Positions 18,033 through 26,929 of a DNA stretch of 64,000 nt are shown here, piece after piece (position 1 is the first letter of the stretch; each line of letters starts with the position of its first letter). The stretch is from Micromonospora sp. KC723 (GTDB lineage: Bacteria > Actinomycetota > Actinomycetes > Mycobacteriales > Micromonosporaceae). The notes below the pieces were generated by a model. It was given only the letters and a program-made list of their open reading frames with translations, did not search any database and was not told the DNA's origin. The stretch spans positions 1-64,000 of the forward strand of contig NZ_SMKD01000001.1 in NCBI RefSeq assembly GCF_004348595.1, written 5' to 3'. Made by a program: the position numbers and the translations under genes.

Positions 18033-18052
18033 GTAACAGCCGGGTAACAGCC
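18033..18052. promoter_or_regulatory. GTAAC-N6-GTAAC tandem repeat (AfsQ1-type site)
   Basis: GTAACAGCC occurs twice, 11 bp apart (18033-18041 and 18044-18052). It fits the published AfsQ1 consensus GTNAC-N6-GTNAC. It lies in the divergent gap between the AMIN-like gene and the second response regulator gene, 101 bp upstream of the AMIN-like start. Confidence 0.6.
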
Positions 18053-18117
18053 AGTCGGCGGCGTCGGGTCCCTGATCCGGCGCGGGCGGTCTCGCCTGGG
18101 GCGTGTCGTGGGGCAAC

Positions 18118-18134
18118 CTTCACGACTTCTTCAC
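18118..18134 (+). promoter_or_regulatory. CTTCAC-N5-CTTCAC direct repeat before response regulator operon
   Basis: CTTCAC at 18118 and 18129, 11 bp apart, 32 bp before the response regulator ATG. A near copy (CTTGAC-N5-CTTCAC, 15 of 17 positions identical) precedes the dioxygenase gene at 20590. Tandem 11-bp repeats are the usual targets of OmpR-type regulators. Confidence 0.55.
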
Positions 18135-18166
18135 CCCCGCCGCGGTCCCGCCGGCCAGAATGAGGC

Positions 18167-18865
18167 ATGAACGCCCGGATCCTGATCGCCGAGGACGATC
18201 CCAAGCAGGCCCGTCTGATCCAGCTCTATCTGGAACGGGAAGGACACCGCACGCTGGTGGTCGGCGACGGCCGCTCCGCACTCGAGCAGTGCCAGGCCCG
18301 CCGCCCCGACCTGGTCGTGCTCGACATCATGATGCCCAGGGTCGACGGGCTGGACGTGTGCCGGAGGTTGCGGGCGGAGTCGGACATGCCGGTCCTCCTG
18401 CTCACCGCCCGGAGCACCGAGGACGACGTCCTGCTCGGCCTCGACGTCGGGGCCGACGACTACGTGACCAAGCCGTACAGCCCACGCGAGCTGGTGGCCC
18501 GGGTGCGGGCTCTGCTGCGGCGCTCCGGAGTGGTCGGCGCGGGCAACCGGGAGGTGCTCGCCGTGGGCGACCTGGAGGTCGACGCGGGCCGGTTCGAGGT
18601 ACGGGTGGCCGGACGGCCGGTGACGCTGACGGCCAAGGAGTTCGGCATCCTGGAGGTGCTCGCCGCGGCCCCGGGCCGGGTCTTCACCCGATCCCAGATC
18701 ATTGACAAGGCCTTCGGGTTCGACCACTTCGTGCTGGAACGTACGGTCGACGCGCACGTGATGAACCTGCGTCGCAAGATCGAGGCGGACGTCTCCCGAC
18801 CGCGCTACGTGCAGACCGTCCACGGTCGCGGATACCGGCTGGCGGAGCACAGGCCATCCCGATGA
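18167..18865 (+). CDS. OmpR-family response regulator
   Basis: 232 residues. The receiver domain has EDD near 8-10, phospho-Asp in LVVLDIMMPRVDG near 51, and Lys in VTKPY near 100. The winged-helix output domain has LTAKEFGILEVLAAAPGRVFTRSQII and TVHGRGYRL. It differs clearly from the regulator at 16583-17263, so the two systems are not recent duplicates. The stop overlaps the kinase start (ATGA). A tandem CTTCAC repeat just upstream suggests autoregulation. Confidence 0.92.
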   Translation: MNARILIAEDDPKQARLIQLYLEREGHRTLVVGDGRSALEQCQARRPDLVVLDIMMPRVDGLDVCRRLRAESDMPVLLLTARSTEDDVLLGLDVGADDYVTKPYSPRELVARVRALLRRSGVVGAGNREVLAVGDLEVDAGRFEVRVAGRPVTLTAKEFGILEVLAAAPGRVFTRSQIIDKAFGFDHFVLERTVDAHVMNLRRKIEADVSRPRYVQTVHGRGYRLAEHRPSR

Positions 18866-20565
18866 GTTTCCGCCTCCGGGTGCTCGCGCTGGTGGCGCTC
18901 GTCGCGTTGACCGCCACCGCCGCGACCGCGTGGCTGGTCCTGCGACAGGCGTCGCAGCAGATCACCGAGTCGGTGACGGCCGACCAGAAGACCACCGCGA
19001 TGATCACCGACGAGCTTCGTGGGTACGGGATGCGACACGGCACCTGGGAGGGCGTCGCCAGCGTCGTGGAGCGGCTGCACGGGCAGACCGGGCAGCGGAT
19101 CCGGCTCATCACCGAGGGTGGCGAGGTGTTGGTGGACACCGACCACCTCCAGGGGAGAAGGGCCCGCGAGGTGACCGACCCGCCGATCTCGGTCAACCCC
19201 CGCCACGTGCTGCACCTGCCGGAGACGGAGCTGCCACCCGGCATCGTTTCCGCGGTCACCGCCCAGATCGACGACTACCGGCAGGGCATCTTCCACGCCG
19301 CCTGCCTCACCCGCAGCGGCGCGCAGGTTCTCGTGACCGACGGCCCGTACGGCGTGCCCCGGTACTCGGCCAGCCCCGCCGACGGTCTCCAGGCCGTGGC
19401 CGACTGCGCGGCCCCGACGTCGTCGGACGTCGCGCGCCGCCGTGACCAGGAGATGGTGTCGGCGTGTGTCGGGCCCACGCGCGCGCCTGCCGTGTTCCCC
19501 AGCCCAACGCCGGGGAAACCGAGGGATGACGAGCCCGCCGACGGGAAGCCGCTCACGCGCTGCCTCCGGCAGGCTTTCAGCCAGCGCGTCGTCGAGTTCG
19601 CCCCGCAGACGCTGGCGGTCTACGTCGGCGCGCGCGACGAGCCCACGCCTTCACCGCTGGCGGTGGGGCCGGTGCTGGTTGCCACCGGCCTGGTCGCGGT
19701 GCTCGCGATCGCGGGCTCACTGCTGGTCAGCCGGCGGGTGCTGCGCCCGATCGAAGCGCTCACCAGTGCCTCCCGCCGGCTCGGGGCAGGCGACCTCACC
19801 GAGCGGGTGCCCGTGGTCGGCCAGGACGAGTTGGCCGTGCTCGCCCGCTCCTTCAACCGGATGGCCGACTCGCTACAACGGGGTGAGGAACGGCAGCGCC
19901 GGCTGGTCGCGGACGTGGCGCACGAGCTGCGTACCCCGCTGGCCAACCTCCGGGGATATCTGGAGGCGCTCAAGGACGGGGTGGTGCCGCCGGACCCGGC
20001 GCTGTTCGCCTCCCTGCACGAGGAGGCGGTGCTGCAGCAGCGGATCGTGGACGACCTGCAGGACCTGGCCCTGGCCGAGGCGGGCACCCTGGTCTACCAC
20101 CGCTCGGTGGTGGACCTCGCCGAGCTGCTGGAGACCTGCCGGATCGCCCATCAGGCGGTGGCCGACGCCGCCGGGGTGCTCCTGGTGACGTCGGCAGCCG
20201 ATCCGGTTCATGTGAACGCGGATCCGGACCGGCTGCGGCAGGTGCTGGGAAACCTCCTCAGCAACGCGCTGCGGGCGACCGCCGGCGGCGCGGTGACCCT
20301 GGCCGCCACCGGGGCAGGGCAGCAGGCGGTGATCACCGTGGCCGACACGGGCACCGGTATCACGCCGGAACACCTGCCGTACGTCTTCGACCGGTTCTGG
20401 CGCGCCGACGCGGCGCGTGGCCGGAGCACCGGCGGCAGCGGTCTGGGACTCGCGATCGTCCGCCAGATCGTGGCCGACCACGGCGGCACCGTGTCGGTCG
20501 CGAGCGAGTTCGGGGTCGGGACCACGTTCACCATCCATCTACCGCTTCTTCTGACGGTCCACTGA
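18862..20565 (+). CDS. Sensor histidine kinase (BaeS-like)
   Basis: 567 residues. A membrane segment at about 5-27 and another at about 270-290 enclose a large extracytoplasmic sensor of roughly 240 residues, which contains several cysteines. HAMP follows (RRVLRPIEALTSASRRLGAGDLTERV). The H-box is LVADVAHELRTPLANLRGYL near 350, with N-box NLLSNALRATAGG, and DTGTGITPEH and GGSGLGLAIV in the ATPase domain. It should phosphorylate the regulator encoded just before it. The ligand of the sensor is unknown. Confidence 0.92.
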   Translation: MSFRLRVLALVALVALTATAATAWLVLRQASQQITESVTADQKTTAMITDELRGYGMRHGTWEGVASVVERLHGQTGQRIRLITEGGEVLVDTDHLQGRRAREVTDPPISVNPRHVLHLPETELPPGIVSAVTAQIDDYRQGIFHAACLTRSGAQVLVTDGPYGVPRYSASPADGLQAVADCAAPTSSDVARRRDQEMVSACVGPTRAPAVFPSPTPGKPRDDEPADGKPLTRCLRQAFSQRVVEFAPQTLAVYVGARDEPTPSPLAVGPVLVATGLVAVLAIAGSLLVSRRVLRPIEALTSASRRLGAGDLTERVPVVGQDELAVLARSFNRMADSLQRGEERQRRLVADVAHELRTPLANLRGYLEALKDGVVPPDPALFASLHEEAVLQQRIVDDLQDLALAEAGTLVYHRSVVDLAELLETCRIAHQAVADAAGVLLVTSAADPVHVNADPDRLRQVLGNLLSNALRATAGGAVTLAATGAGQQAVITVADTGTGITPEHLPYVFDRFWRADAARGRSTGGSGLGLAIVRQIVADHGGTVSVASEFGVGTTFTIHLPLLLTVH

Positions 20566-20589
20566 GGCCGCACTCCATCCGCACGCGCT

Positions 20590-20606
20590 CTTGACGGCTT
20601 CTTCAC
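20590..20606 (+). promoter_or_regulatory. CTTGAC-N5-CTTCAC direct repeat before dioxygenase gene
   Basis: CTTGAC (20590) and CTTCAC (20601) are 11 bp apart, 51 bp before the dioxygenase ATG. It matches 15 of 17 positions of the repeat upstream of the adjacent response regulator gene. This suggests that regulator controls the dioxygenase. Confidence 0.5.
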
Positions 20607-20657
20607 GACCGGTGACTAGCTTCGGCGCCACCGAACGGAACGAAGGATGGGCGAGAG

Positions 20658-21560
20658 ATGGAGCTGGCGACCGAGTACCCGCGTTTGACCGGGTTTGAGC
20701 CGATCACCGAGGTGGACCGTAAGGAGTTCCATGCGCAGGGCTTCCTGCTGCTACGTAACGTGCTCACCGAGCGTCACCGGGAGCGGTTGGCGGCGGCGGT
20801 CGACCGGATCCACGCGGAGGAGGTCGCGGCCGGTCGATCGACCGAGGACGGCACGGTGCACCTTCTGGGGTTCCTGGACCGGGACGAGCTCTTCGCCGAC
20901 CTGCTCGTCCATCCGACCACCTTCCCGTACGTGTGGGGCCTCCTGGGCTGGAACATCTACACCCATCACCACCACCTGGACGTCACGCCGCCGGCTCGGG
21001 AGCCGGAGCGGCCGTACTGGGGCTGGCACCAGGACGGCTACCGGCAGAACTCGGATCCGGAGACGCTCGACGGATCCCCTCGGCCGATGTTCTCCCTGAA
21101 GATCGCGTACGTGCTCTCGGACCTCTCGGAGACCGGCCGTGGCGCGACCAAGGTGATCCCCGGCAGTCACCTGCAGAACACGCTCGACCGGCCCGCCTCG
21201 CTGCCCCACCCGGATCCCGCCGGGACGGTGGAGATCACCGCGAGGCCCGGCGACGCGTTCGTCTTCGACCGCCGGCTGTGGCACTCCCGGTCGACCAACC
21301 TGTCCTCGATCAGCCGGAAGATGCTCTTCATCGGGTACACGTACCGGTGGATCCGGCCGCTGGACGAGCTGTCGATCGACCGGGCCGGCCCGTGGTGGGC
21401 GCGGCGGTCGCCGCTGCAGCGCCAGCTGCTGGGTGACGGTACGCACACCGCGAACCACTGGGGCGTCGGGTGGGACGGGTACGTCGATGAGGAGATCCCG
21501 CTGCGCCGGGAACTCGTGCAGCGGGGCCTGCTCGACCGCTCGGTCCCCTGGCTCCGCTGA
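20658..21560 (+). CDS. Phytanoyl-CoA dioxygenase (PhyH) family Fe(II)/2-oxoglutarate oxygenase
   Basis: 300 residues. The metal-binding triad is visible: HxD in WGWHQDGY near 121-123 and the distal His in FDRRLWHSRSTN near 211. A candidate 2-oxoglutarate-binding Arg lies in the RSTN segment after it. TKVIPGSHL is also characteristic of PhyH proteins. Family members hydroxylate varied small molecules; the substrate here is not evident. It sits alone after the kinase gene, and the shared tandem repeat suggests control by that two-component system. It is not part of a recognisable pathway. Confidence 0.85.
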   Translation: MELATEYPRLTGFEPITEVDRKEFHAQGFLLLRNVLTERHRERLAAAVDRIHAEEVAAGRSTEDGTVHLLGFLDRDELFADLLVHPTTFPYVWGLLGWNIYTHHHHLDVTPPAREPERPYWGWHQDGYRQNSDPETLDGSPRPMFSLKIAYVLSDLSETGRGATKVIPGSHLQNTLDRPASLPHPDPAGTVEITARPGDAFVFDRRLWHSRSTNLSSISRKMLFIGYTYRWIRPLDELSIDRAGPWWARRSPLQRQLLGDGTHTANHWGVGWDGYVDEEIPLRRELVQRGLLDRSVPWLR

Positions 21561-21707
21561 GGCCCTCCGGGCCGCCGGGACCGCCCTCACCGACATCCTC
21601 GCCATCGCCGCCCCGGCGAGGCGGTGACGACCCGGGCAGGGGCAGCACCTGGTCCTCCGTCGCCACGGCTCGACCCGTGGGCACCGTGCGACCGGGATGG
21701 GAACGGG

Positions 21708-21737
21708 GGAAGCCCCGGCCCGTGGGCCGGGGCTTCC
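21708..21737. terminator. 13-bp perfect hairpin between convergent genes
   Basis: GGAAGCCCCGGCC and GGCCGGGGCTTCC flank the tetraloop CGTG. It lies 15 bp beyond the protease stop and 147 bp beyond the dioxygenase stop. Its symmetry suits bidirectional termination. Confidence 0.8.
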
Positions 21738-21751
21738 GATGAGCACGTGAC

Positions 21752-22759
21752 TCACGCCGGGGAGAGAGCCTCGGCGTAGTCGTACAGGCTCTTGATGTCG
21801 TTGTCGAAGTACGGGCCGTCGAACTGTCCGTTGCCCGGGTTGTCGCCGTGACTCACGACGCTGTTGATGTACCCGTAGCCGGTCTGGTCGTTGTACTCCT
21901 GCAGCCAGGGTCCGCCGCTGGAGCCGTAGGTCATGTTGCAGTACATCCGGATCTGCTGGCCGCCGGCGTGCCAGGTGTTGCCCTGGCAGTAGTACTGGCT
22001 CTCGCCGCCGCCCAGGTTGGAGGGGTAGCCGAGCGCGGTGACGTAGACGTTGTAGCCGTAGTTCCAGCGCAGCCCGTTGCCGCCGACCGTCTCGACCACC
22101 TTCGCGCCGTAGATACCGCCGTTGTTCATGATGGCGATACCCATGTCCTCGTCGAGGTTGCTGTTGCTGACCCAGGCGGTACGAGCCGTCAGGTTGTACG
22201 CCACGAACGTGCCGAACGGACGCGCGCCGTTGCGGTACCGCGGGACGAACTGCCAGTTGCTGTACCACTGGCCGCCGCGGCCCTGGTGCACGCAGTGCCC
22301 GGCGGTGACGACCAGGCGCCGCTTGCCGCTGGCAACGGTGCTGGCGGAGCACGAGGCGAGCCCGCCGGTGGGAGTGGTGAAGTAGACCTTGCCGACGGTC
22401 TGCGACTCGTTGAGCATGACGCGGACGTCGTCACCGCTGGCGATGCTCGGCTTCACCGGCGCGACCGCGCCCACCGGTCCGTCGGGCTTCGGCGCACGGA
22501 GCGACGACTCGGTGGAGCGGGCGGGCCTGGCGAAGTCCAGGTTGACGGCCTTCGCCATGCGCTCCGGGGTCCAGAACGCGGCGACCTCCTTCGCGACGGC
22601 TTCGTTGGTGATCGCCCGACCGTCACTGGTGCGGGCGACGCTGGTCGTGTTGCCGTTCCGGTCGGTCGTGGACGGCTTCGCCTCGACGGCCGGTGCGCCG
22701 GTCACGATCAGCGCGAGGGCCAGGCTGGCCATTGCGGACCATTGCAGAGCGGGTTTCAA
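21752..22759 (-). CDS. Secreted trypsin-like serine protease
   Basis: 335 residues from a TTG at 22759, which follows GGGAGA at good spacing; the frame is open further upstream but has no conserved sequence there. The signal peptide is ALQWSAMASLALALIVTGAPAVEA. A propeptide-like region (about 30-115) precedes the S1 domain. The catalytic triad is visible: His in VVTAGHCVH, Asp in DEDMGIAIM, Ser in TYGSSGGPW. Paired cysteines flank the His and Ser sites. The substrate pocket cannot be judged reliably. It should be exported by the Sec pathway and act extracellularly. Confidence 0.88.
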   Translation of the reverse strand: MKPALQWSAMASLALALIVTGAPAVEAKPSTTDRNGNTTSVARTSDGRAITNEAVAKEVAAFWTPERMAKAVNLDFARPARSTESSLRAPKPDGPVGAVAPVKPSIASGDDVRVMLNESQTVGKVYFTTPTGGLASCSASTVASGKRRLVVTAGHCVHQGRGGQWYSNWQFVPRYRNGARPFGTFVAYNLTARTAWVSNSNLDEDMGIAIMNNGGIYGAKVVETVGGNGLRWNYGYNVYVTALGYPSNLGGGESQYYCQGNTWHAGGQQIRMYCNMTYGSSGGPWLQEYNDQTGYGYINSVVSHGDNPGNGQFDGPYFDNDIKSLYDYAEALSPA

Positions 22760-23888
22760 GAGGTTCTCCCTTGTCCGTGGTGCTCCATTCGGGCTATCGC
22801 AGCATATTGAACGGACTGGATTGATCGGAATACCAACGCGATGACGGATCACCGACATTTTCTTTCCGGCAACCAGAAAGGTCAAAAGCGAGATCGCGTG
22901 GCGCTCTCCCGCAAACCCGCCAGAGGACCAGCAGTCGGGACCGAAACAACTGACTGGCCACATTCCATCCAAACAGGAACGAGGCAGCGAGCCGAGCCAG
23001 CAGGAGCGATCGGCGCCAATCGGGCGCTTCAATCACTTCTATCAACAAGTCGACCCGCCCGCCCGGCGACAGTCGAATGACGCGACCAAGAAACAGTTGA
23101 CCCAATTAATGCCAATGTCACATGCCGGTTGCGTAACGCAGATTGCGGCCCGCTCGAGGGAAACACCGGCGCCATCGAAACCTGCATCCACACAGTTATT
23201 GCAACGGCGTGGATTCCCGTGGGGACGGGCTCTTTCCCACCGGGGAGTGGCCGTGGCGTTAACCGGCGAGGCCACGCACGCGCGTCACCGATGATGTCGA
23301 GACTGAGCCACACTGGTCGTCGGCGGCGGATGCCTTCTGCGGCATGACGGGTGAGGACGGCTCGCGCGACCGGCGTCGCCTGCCCGGGTGACCGCATAGC
23401 CTGACCCGGGCCGGGCCCTTCCAGGTCCGTCCCCCGATGCGGTCACGATGTCGCCTGCCCGGGGGTGGGTGGGAACGGCGCGCTCACCGAGGCCTCGGAT
23501 CTTGGGGCGGTGCCGTCGACCGACTCTGGCCAGGGCGGCGGGTGCGGCGACATGTCACCCGGGGCCCAGACGGTGCGCTCGCGGCCTGGTCGCCCTTGTC
23601 CACGAACGTCGGCACGGTCCTGCCGGCCAGGGCATCGACCAGGCCGTGGATGCGCGTCGTGGTGGGATCGTGGACCGCGCCGGGCAGTGTGGCCGACGTC
23701 CAGCTCAGCCGTCCACGGTGGCGGTCAGGACCTACACGTCCACCCGTGGTGCTGGTGCCTGCCGGGGCAGGAGGGCCGCTGGTCGGCTACGCGACCGATC
23801 GGAATCGACGTGTCTCGGGGGTGGCCTACACCAACGGGGCGACCGGTCCGTCGGGCGGGTGACCACGCCGCCCGACGGACATCGGGCA
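22760..23888. other. 1.1-kb stretch with no supportable gene
   Basis: The part next to the protease (about 22790-23110) is lower in GC than its surroundings and probably holds the protease promoter. Beyond 23110 several frames are open on both strands, but none has a ribosome site, recognisable domain or sensible composition. I see no repeat array or RNA gene here. Confidence 0.5.
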
Positions 23889-25613
23889 TCAGATGCCGGC
23901 GGCGGTGTCGACCCGCTCGGGCGCGGCCGAGGCGAGGGGGACGGCCCCCTCCGGGGTGGCACGAGCGATCATCCGACCGTCGCCATGCCAGGCCTCCGGA
24001 CCGGCGTACTTCTCGCGAAGCTGACGCTTGAGCACCTTGCCGGTGTAACCGACCGGCAGGTCGGCCTCGCCACGGGCGACCTCGAGCAGGGTCACCGCAG
24101 GCTGGCCGGCGGCGACGAGTTGCTTGTTGATCCGGTTGAGCAGTTCCGGGGCCTCGGCGTTCGAGGCGTCGGAATCCGGACGAACCACCGCCACGGCGAC
24201 CGGCTCGCCGTCGTATCGCGCCGCGACCACCGCGCATTCAACGATCTCCGGCAACTCGGCGAGGATGACCTCCTCCATCAGGACGGAGTAACCGGTGCCA
24301 GCTGCGGTGGGTACCACGTCGACTGCCCGGTCTACCTGGTAGAACAGGTTCTCCTCGTCCTGGAACCCGACGTCTCCCGTGAGCCAGTAGCCAGCCAGAC
24401 GGCTACGGACCGTCGCGTCCGAGTCGTTCCAGTAGCCGGGGGTCAGGCTGGGACTGCGCACCCCCAGGAGCCCGTACTCGCCGACATCGGCCCGGGTGCC
24501 GTCCTCGCGCAGCACCGCGAACTCGGCCAGCGGATCCGGGGTGCCCATGCAGCGATCCCGCCGGGGCGTGTCGAGGGTACGCATCCGCACCATCAACCCC
24601 CAGCCCAGCTCGGTGCTGCCGAAGCGATCATAGAAGGCGGCTCGCGGCAGGTGCGGGCTGCGCAGGCTCAGGATGCGGCGCATGTGCCCCTCGTGCACCG
24701 CGTCGGCCATGCTGACCCAGCCGTCGACCGAGTCGACCGAGCCGGGCGCCAGGCGCTCCGCCGCCAGATCCGCATAGACATGAGCGAACGCGAGCACCAT
24801 CGTCGGCTGGTACCTGGCGATGGCGGCGGCCAGTTCGGGCCCGGTCGGATCGAACAACGGCACCAGCGGTGTGCCGGCCAGGATCGCGTACATGCTGTAA
24901 CCGATGAAGCCGGTGTGCGACTGCGGCTGGGCGGCCAGCATCAGCGAACCAGGCTGCTCGGTGAAGTGCGCCAGCCGGTACCGCGGACCGGCGAAGCTGC
25001 CGGCGTGCGTCTGGATCACTGGTTTGGGCTGCCCCGTGGTCCCCGAGGAGTGCAGGATCACCACCGGGTCCTCCGGCGCGTGCCGGAAGTAGGCATTCTC
25101 GGGCAGGGCCGCGGCGGGCGGCGCGGGCAGTTCCTCGGCGAGCTGGACCCAGCGCAGGCCGGACAGCGCGTCACCGAGCCGCTCGCTGCGCGCCCGGTCG
25201 GTGTACATCCCGACCGGGGCGGTCCGGCGCAGGTGCTCGGCTGCGACGGGCCGCGACATCCGGCTGTTCATCAGGACCGGGATCGCGCCGATCTGCGACA
25301 GCGCGTAGAAGTGCACCGCGTAGGCGAAGCTGTCCTCCAGGAAGACGGCGACCCGGTCCCGCGGACGCACGCCCTGCTCCCGATACCACACCGACCAGCT
25401 CTGCGCGAGCCGATCGAGGTCGCGCAGGCTCAGTTCGTCACGCGCCTGCCCCGTGGAGTCGACCACCGGCCGGCCGAGCCGCAGGAACGGGACGTCTGGC
25501 CGAGGGTGTACCGCCATCGCGTGACGCAGGACGTTGCCACCACCGAGTTGCTCGTTTCGCGCCAGGGTGAGCCGCAGGTCGGCTGGGAGGAGGGCATCAG
25601 CAAGCAGCGACAT
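23889..25613 (-). CDS. AMP-dependent acyl-CoA ligase / synthetase
   Basis: 574 residues, ANL superfamily. The P-loop VILHSSGTTGQPKPV is near 190, the adenylate-binding segment FYDRFGSTELGWG near 325, YWLTGDVGFQDE near 405, and the catalytic Lys motif GYTGKVLKRQLREKY near 535. It should activate a carboxylic acid as adenylate and load it on CoA or a carrier. The start overlaps the oxoamine synthase gene by 17 bp. As the last gene of a three-gene operon in the 4-aminophenylalanine cluster, it could supply the acyl-CoA that the synthase condenses with an amino acid. The acid is unknown. Confidence 0.85.
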   Translation of the reverse strand: MSLLADALLPADLRLTLARNEQLGGGNVLRHAMAVHPRPDVPFLRLGRPVVDSTGQARDELSLRDLDRLAQSWSVWYREQGVRPRDRVAVFLEDSFAYAVHFYALSQIGAIPVLMNSRMSRPVAAEHLRRTAPVGMYTDRARSERLGDALSGLRWVQLAEELPAPPAAALPENAYFRHAPEDPVVILHSSGTTGQPKPVIQTHAGSFAGPRYRLAHFTEQPGSLMLAAQPQSHTGFIGYSMYAILAGTPLVPLFDPTGPELAAAIARYQPTMVLAFAHVYADLAAERLAPGSVDSVDGWVSMADAVHEGHMRRILSLRSPHLPRAAFYDRFGSTELGWGLMVRMRTLDTPRRDRCMGTPDPLAEFAVLREDGTRADVGEYGLLGVRSPSLTPGYWNDSDATVRSRLAGYWLTGDVGFQDEENLFYQVDRAVDVVPTAAGTGYSVLMEEVILAELPEIVECAVVAARYDGEPVAVAVVRPDSDASNAEAPELLNRINKQLVAAGQPAVTLLEVARGEADLPVGYTGKVLKRQLREKYAGPEAWHGDGRMIARATPEGAVPLASAAPERVDTAAGI

Positions 25614-26910
25614 CGCTCACCTTCTCGGAGTCAGAAGAGGGGGAAGAAGACACCGGGCCCGACTCGGACCTGTCCTGGCCCAGCACCCGCGCCGCGAGGG
25701 CCAACTGGTCGGGCTCGTGCAGGCTGGACAACGCGAAGCGCAGGAGGCCGGTCCCGGCGGCCACGGTGGGATAGAACGCGGGGAGGATCAGGATCCCGGC
25801 GTCCCGGAGCCGCTCGGCGAGGGCGAAGGCGCTGTCCTCGTCGTCACAGTGCACACCCCGGATGGGGCACCGCAGGCCAGCGTTGACCAGGGTGCCCCCG
25901 GTCAACGCGTCGAAGCTGGCGGCGTTGGCCCAGAGCTGTTCCTGCCGGCGTGCGACCTCGCCGCTGAGGTGCAGCCGCGCCGCGGCCACCGTCGCGGCGA
26001 GCATCGGCACCGGCACCGACTGGCCGAAGACCAGGGGGTTGGCGAACTTGCGCAGCACCAGCATGTCCGCGTCGCCGCTGACCAGGACGAACCCGCCGAT
26101 CCCGCCGAACGCCTTGGACAACGAGCCGGTGATCAGCACTCCCGGCGGCAGCGCGCCGCCGAAGGCCTCGAACGCGTAGCCGGCTCCGTGCCGGCCGGTG
26201 ATCGAGGTGCCGTGGGCGTCGTCGACGTAGAGAATCCCGCCGTAGGGGGCCACCACCGAGTGCAGGTGGCGAACGTCCACCAGGCCGCCCATCGACCCGA
26301 CCCCGTCGACCAGCAGCACCGGCGTCCGGTCGGCGACGCTGGCCTCCCGCAGCTCGTGCGCCAGCCCGTCCGGGTCCCCGAGTTCGAACCGGCGTACCGG
26401 CCCGAGCTGTTCGAGCATGCCCCTGAGGACCTGCATGGACGCGTGCGCGGTCTTCTCCACCAAGAACGTCACGCCCCCCGGGGCGATCGGGTAGCCGGGC
26501 AGCGCGCCCGCGCCGAGCAGCGGGAGGGTGCCGAGATGGGTGCTGCTGACCGTGCCGAACACGACCGCCCGGCTGCCCGGGTAGATCTCCCCCAACAGTT
26601 GCTCCAGTTCGGCGAGATACACCGGTCGGGCGCGGTTACGCGCGATGGAGAAGTGCACCCCGAAGCGCCGCAGCGCCTCGTGCGCCGCGTCGACCAGTTC
26701 GGGATGCTGCTCCAGCCCGAGGTACGAGCAGGACACGAATTCGATGGCCGAGCTGCCGTCGGCGAGGGTCACCCGCTTGCCGGCACGTTCGGCGATGACG
26801 TGCCCGGTCAGTCCGCGGTCGAAGGCGCGGTCCAGCACGTCGGAGGTCTTGCTGATCCGCGCAGCCACCCAGTTTGTGGGCTCGGCCGCCGTGACGCTAG
26901 ATTGCCCCAC
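25597..26910 (-). CDS. Alpha-oxoamine synthase family PLP enzyme (KBL/BioF-like)
   Basis: 437 residues from a GTG at 26910 preceded by GGGAGCAGGA. Fold-type I PLP enzyme: VDDAHGTS holds the cofactor-binding Asp and His, and TGSLSKAFGG holds the Schiff-base Lys near 255. Conserved segments such as FVSCSYLGLEQHP and EKTAHASM place it with 2-amino-3-ketobutyrate ligase, AONS and CqsA. These enzymes condense an amino acid with an acyl-CoA, with decarboxylation, to an alpha-aminoketone. Neighbouring genes encode two acid-activating enzymes and a 4-aminophenylalanine pathway, so this is the likely bond-forming step of the cluster. It lies 19 bp after the PaaK-like gene. Confidence 0.85.
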   Translation of the reverse strand: MGQSSVTAAEPTNWVAARISKTSDVLDRAFDRGLTGHVIAERAGKRVTLADGSSAIEFVSCSYLGLEQHPELVDAAHEALRRFGVHFSIARNRARPVYLAELEQLLGEIYPGSRAVVFGTVSSTHLGTLPLLGAGALPGYPIAPGGVTFLVEKTAHASMQVLRGMLEQLGPVRRFELGDPDGLAHELREASVADRTPVLLVDGVGSMGGLVDVRHLHSVVAPYGGILYVDDAHGTSITGRHGAGYAFEAFGGALPPGVLITGSLSKAFGGIGGFVLVSGDADMLVLRKFANPLVFGQSVPVPMLAATVAAARLHLSGEVARRQEQLWANAASFDALTGGTLVNAGLRCPIRGVHCDDEDSAFALAERLRDAGILILPAFYPTVAAGTGLLRFALSSLHEPDQLALAARVLGQDRSESGPVSSSPSSDSEKVSDVAAC

Positions 26911-26929
26911 TCCTGCTCCCTTCGGTCGT

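Noticed and set aside
23437-23870. Possible genes in the gap between the protease and the acyl ligase
   Set aside because: Frames are open only because of base composition; no start signal, hydrophobic pattern or family motif.
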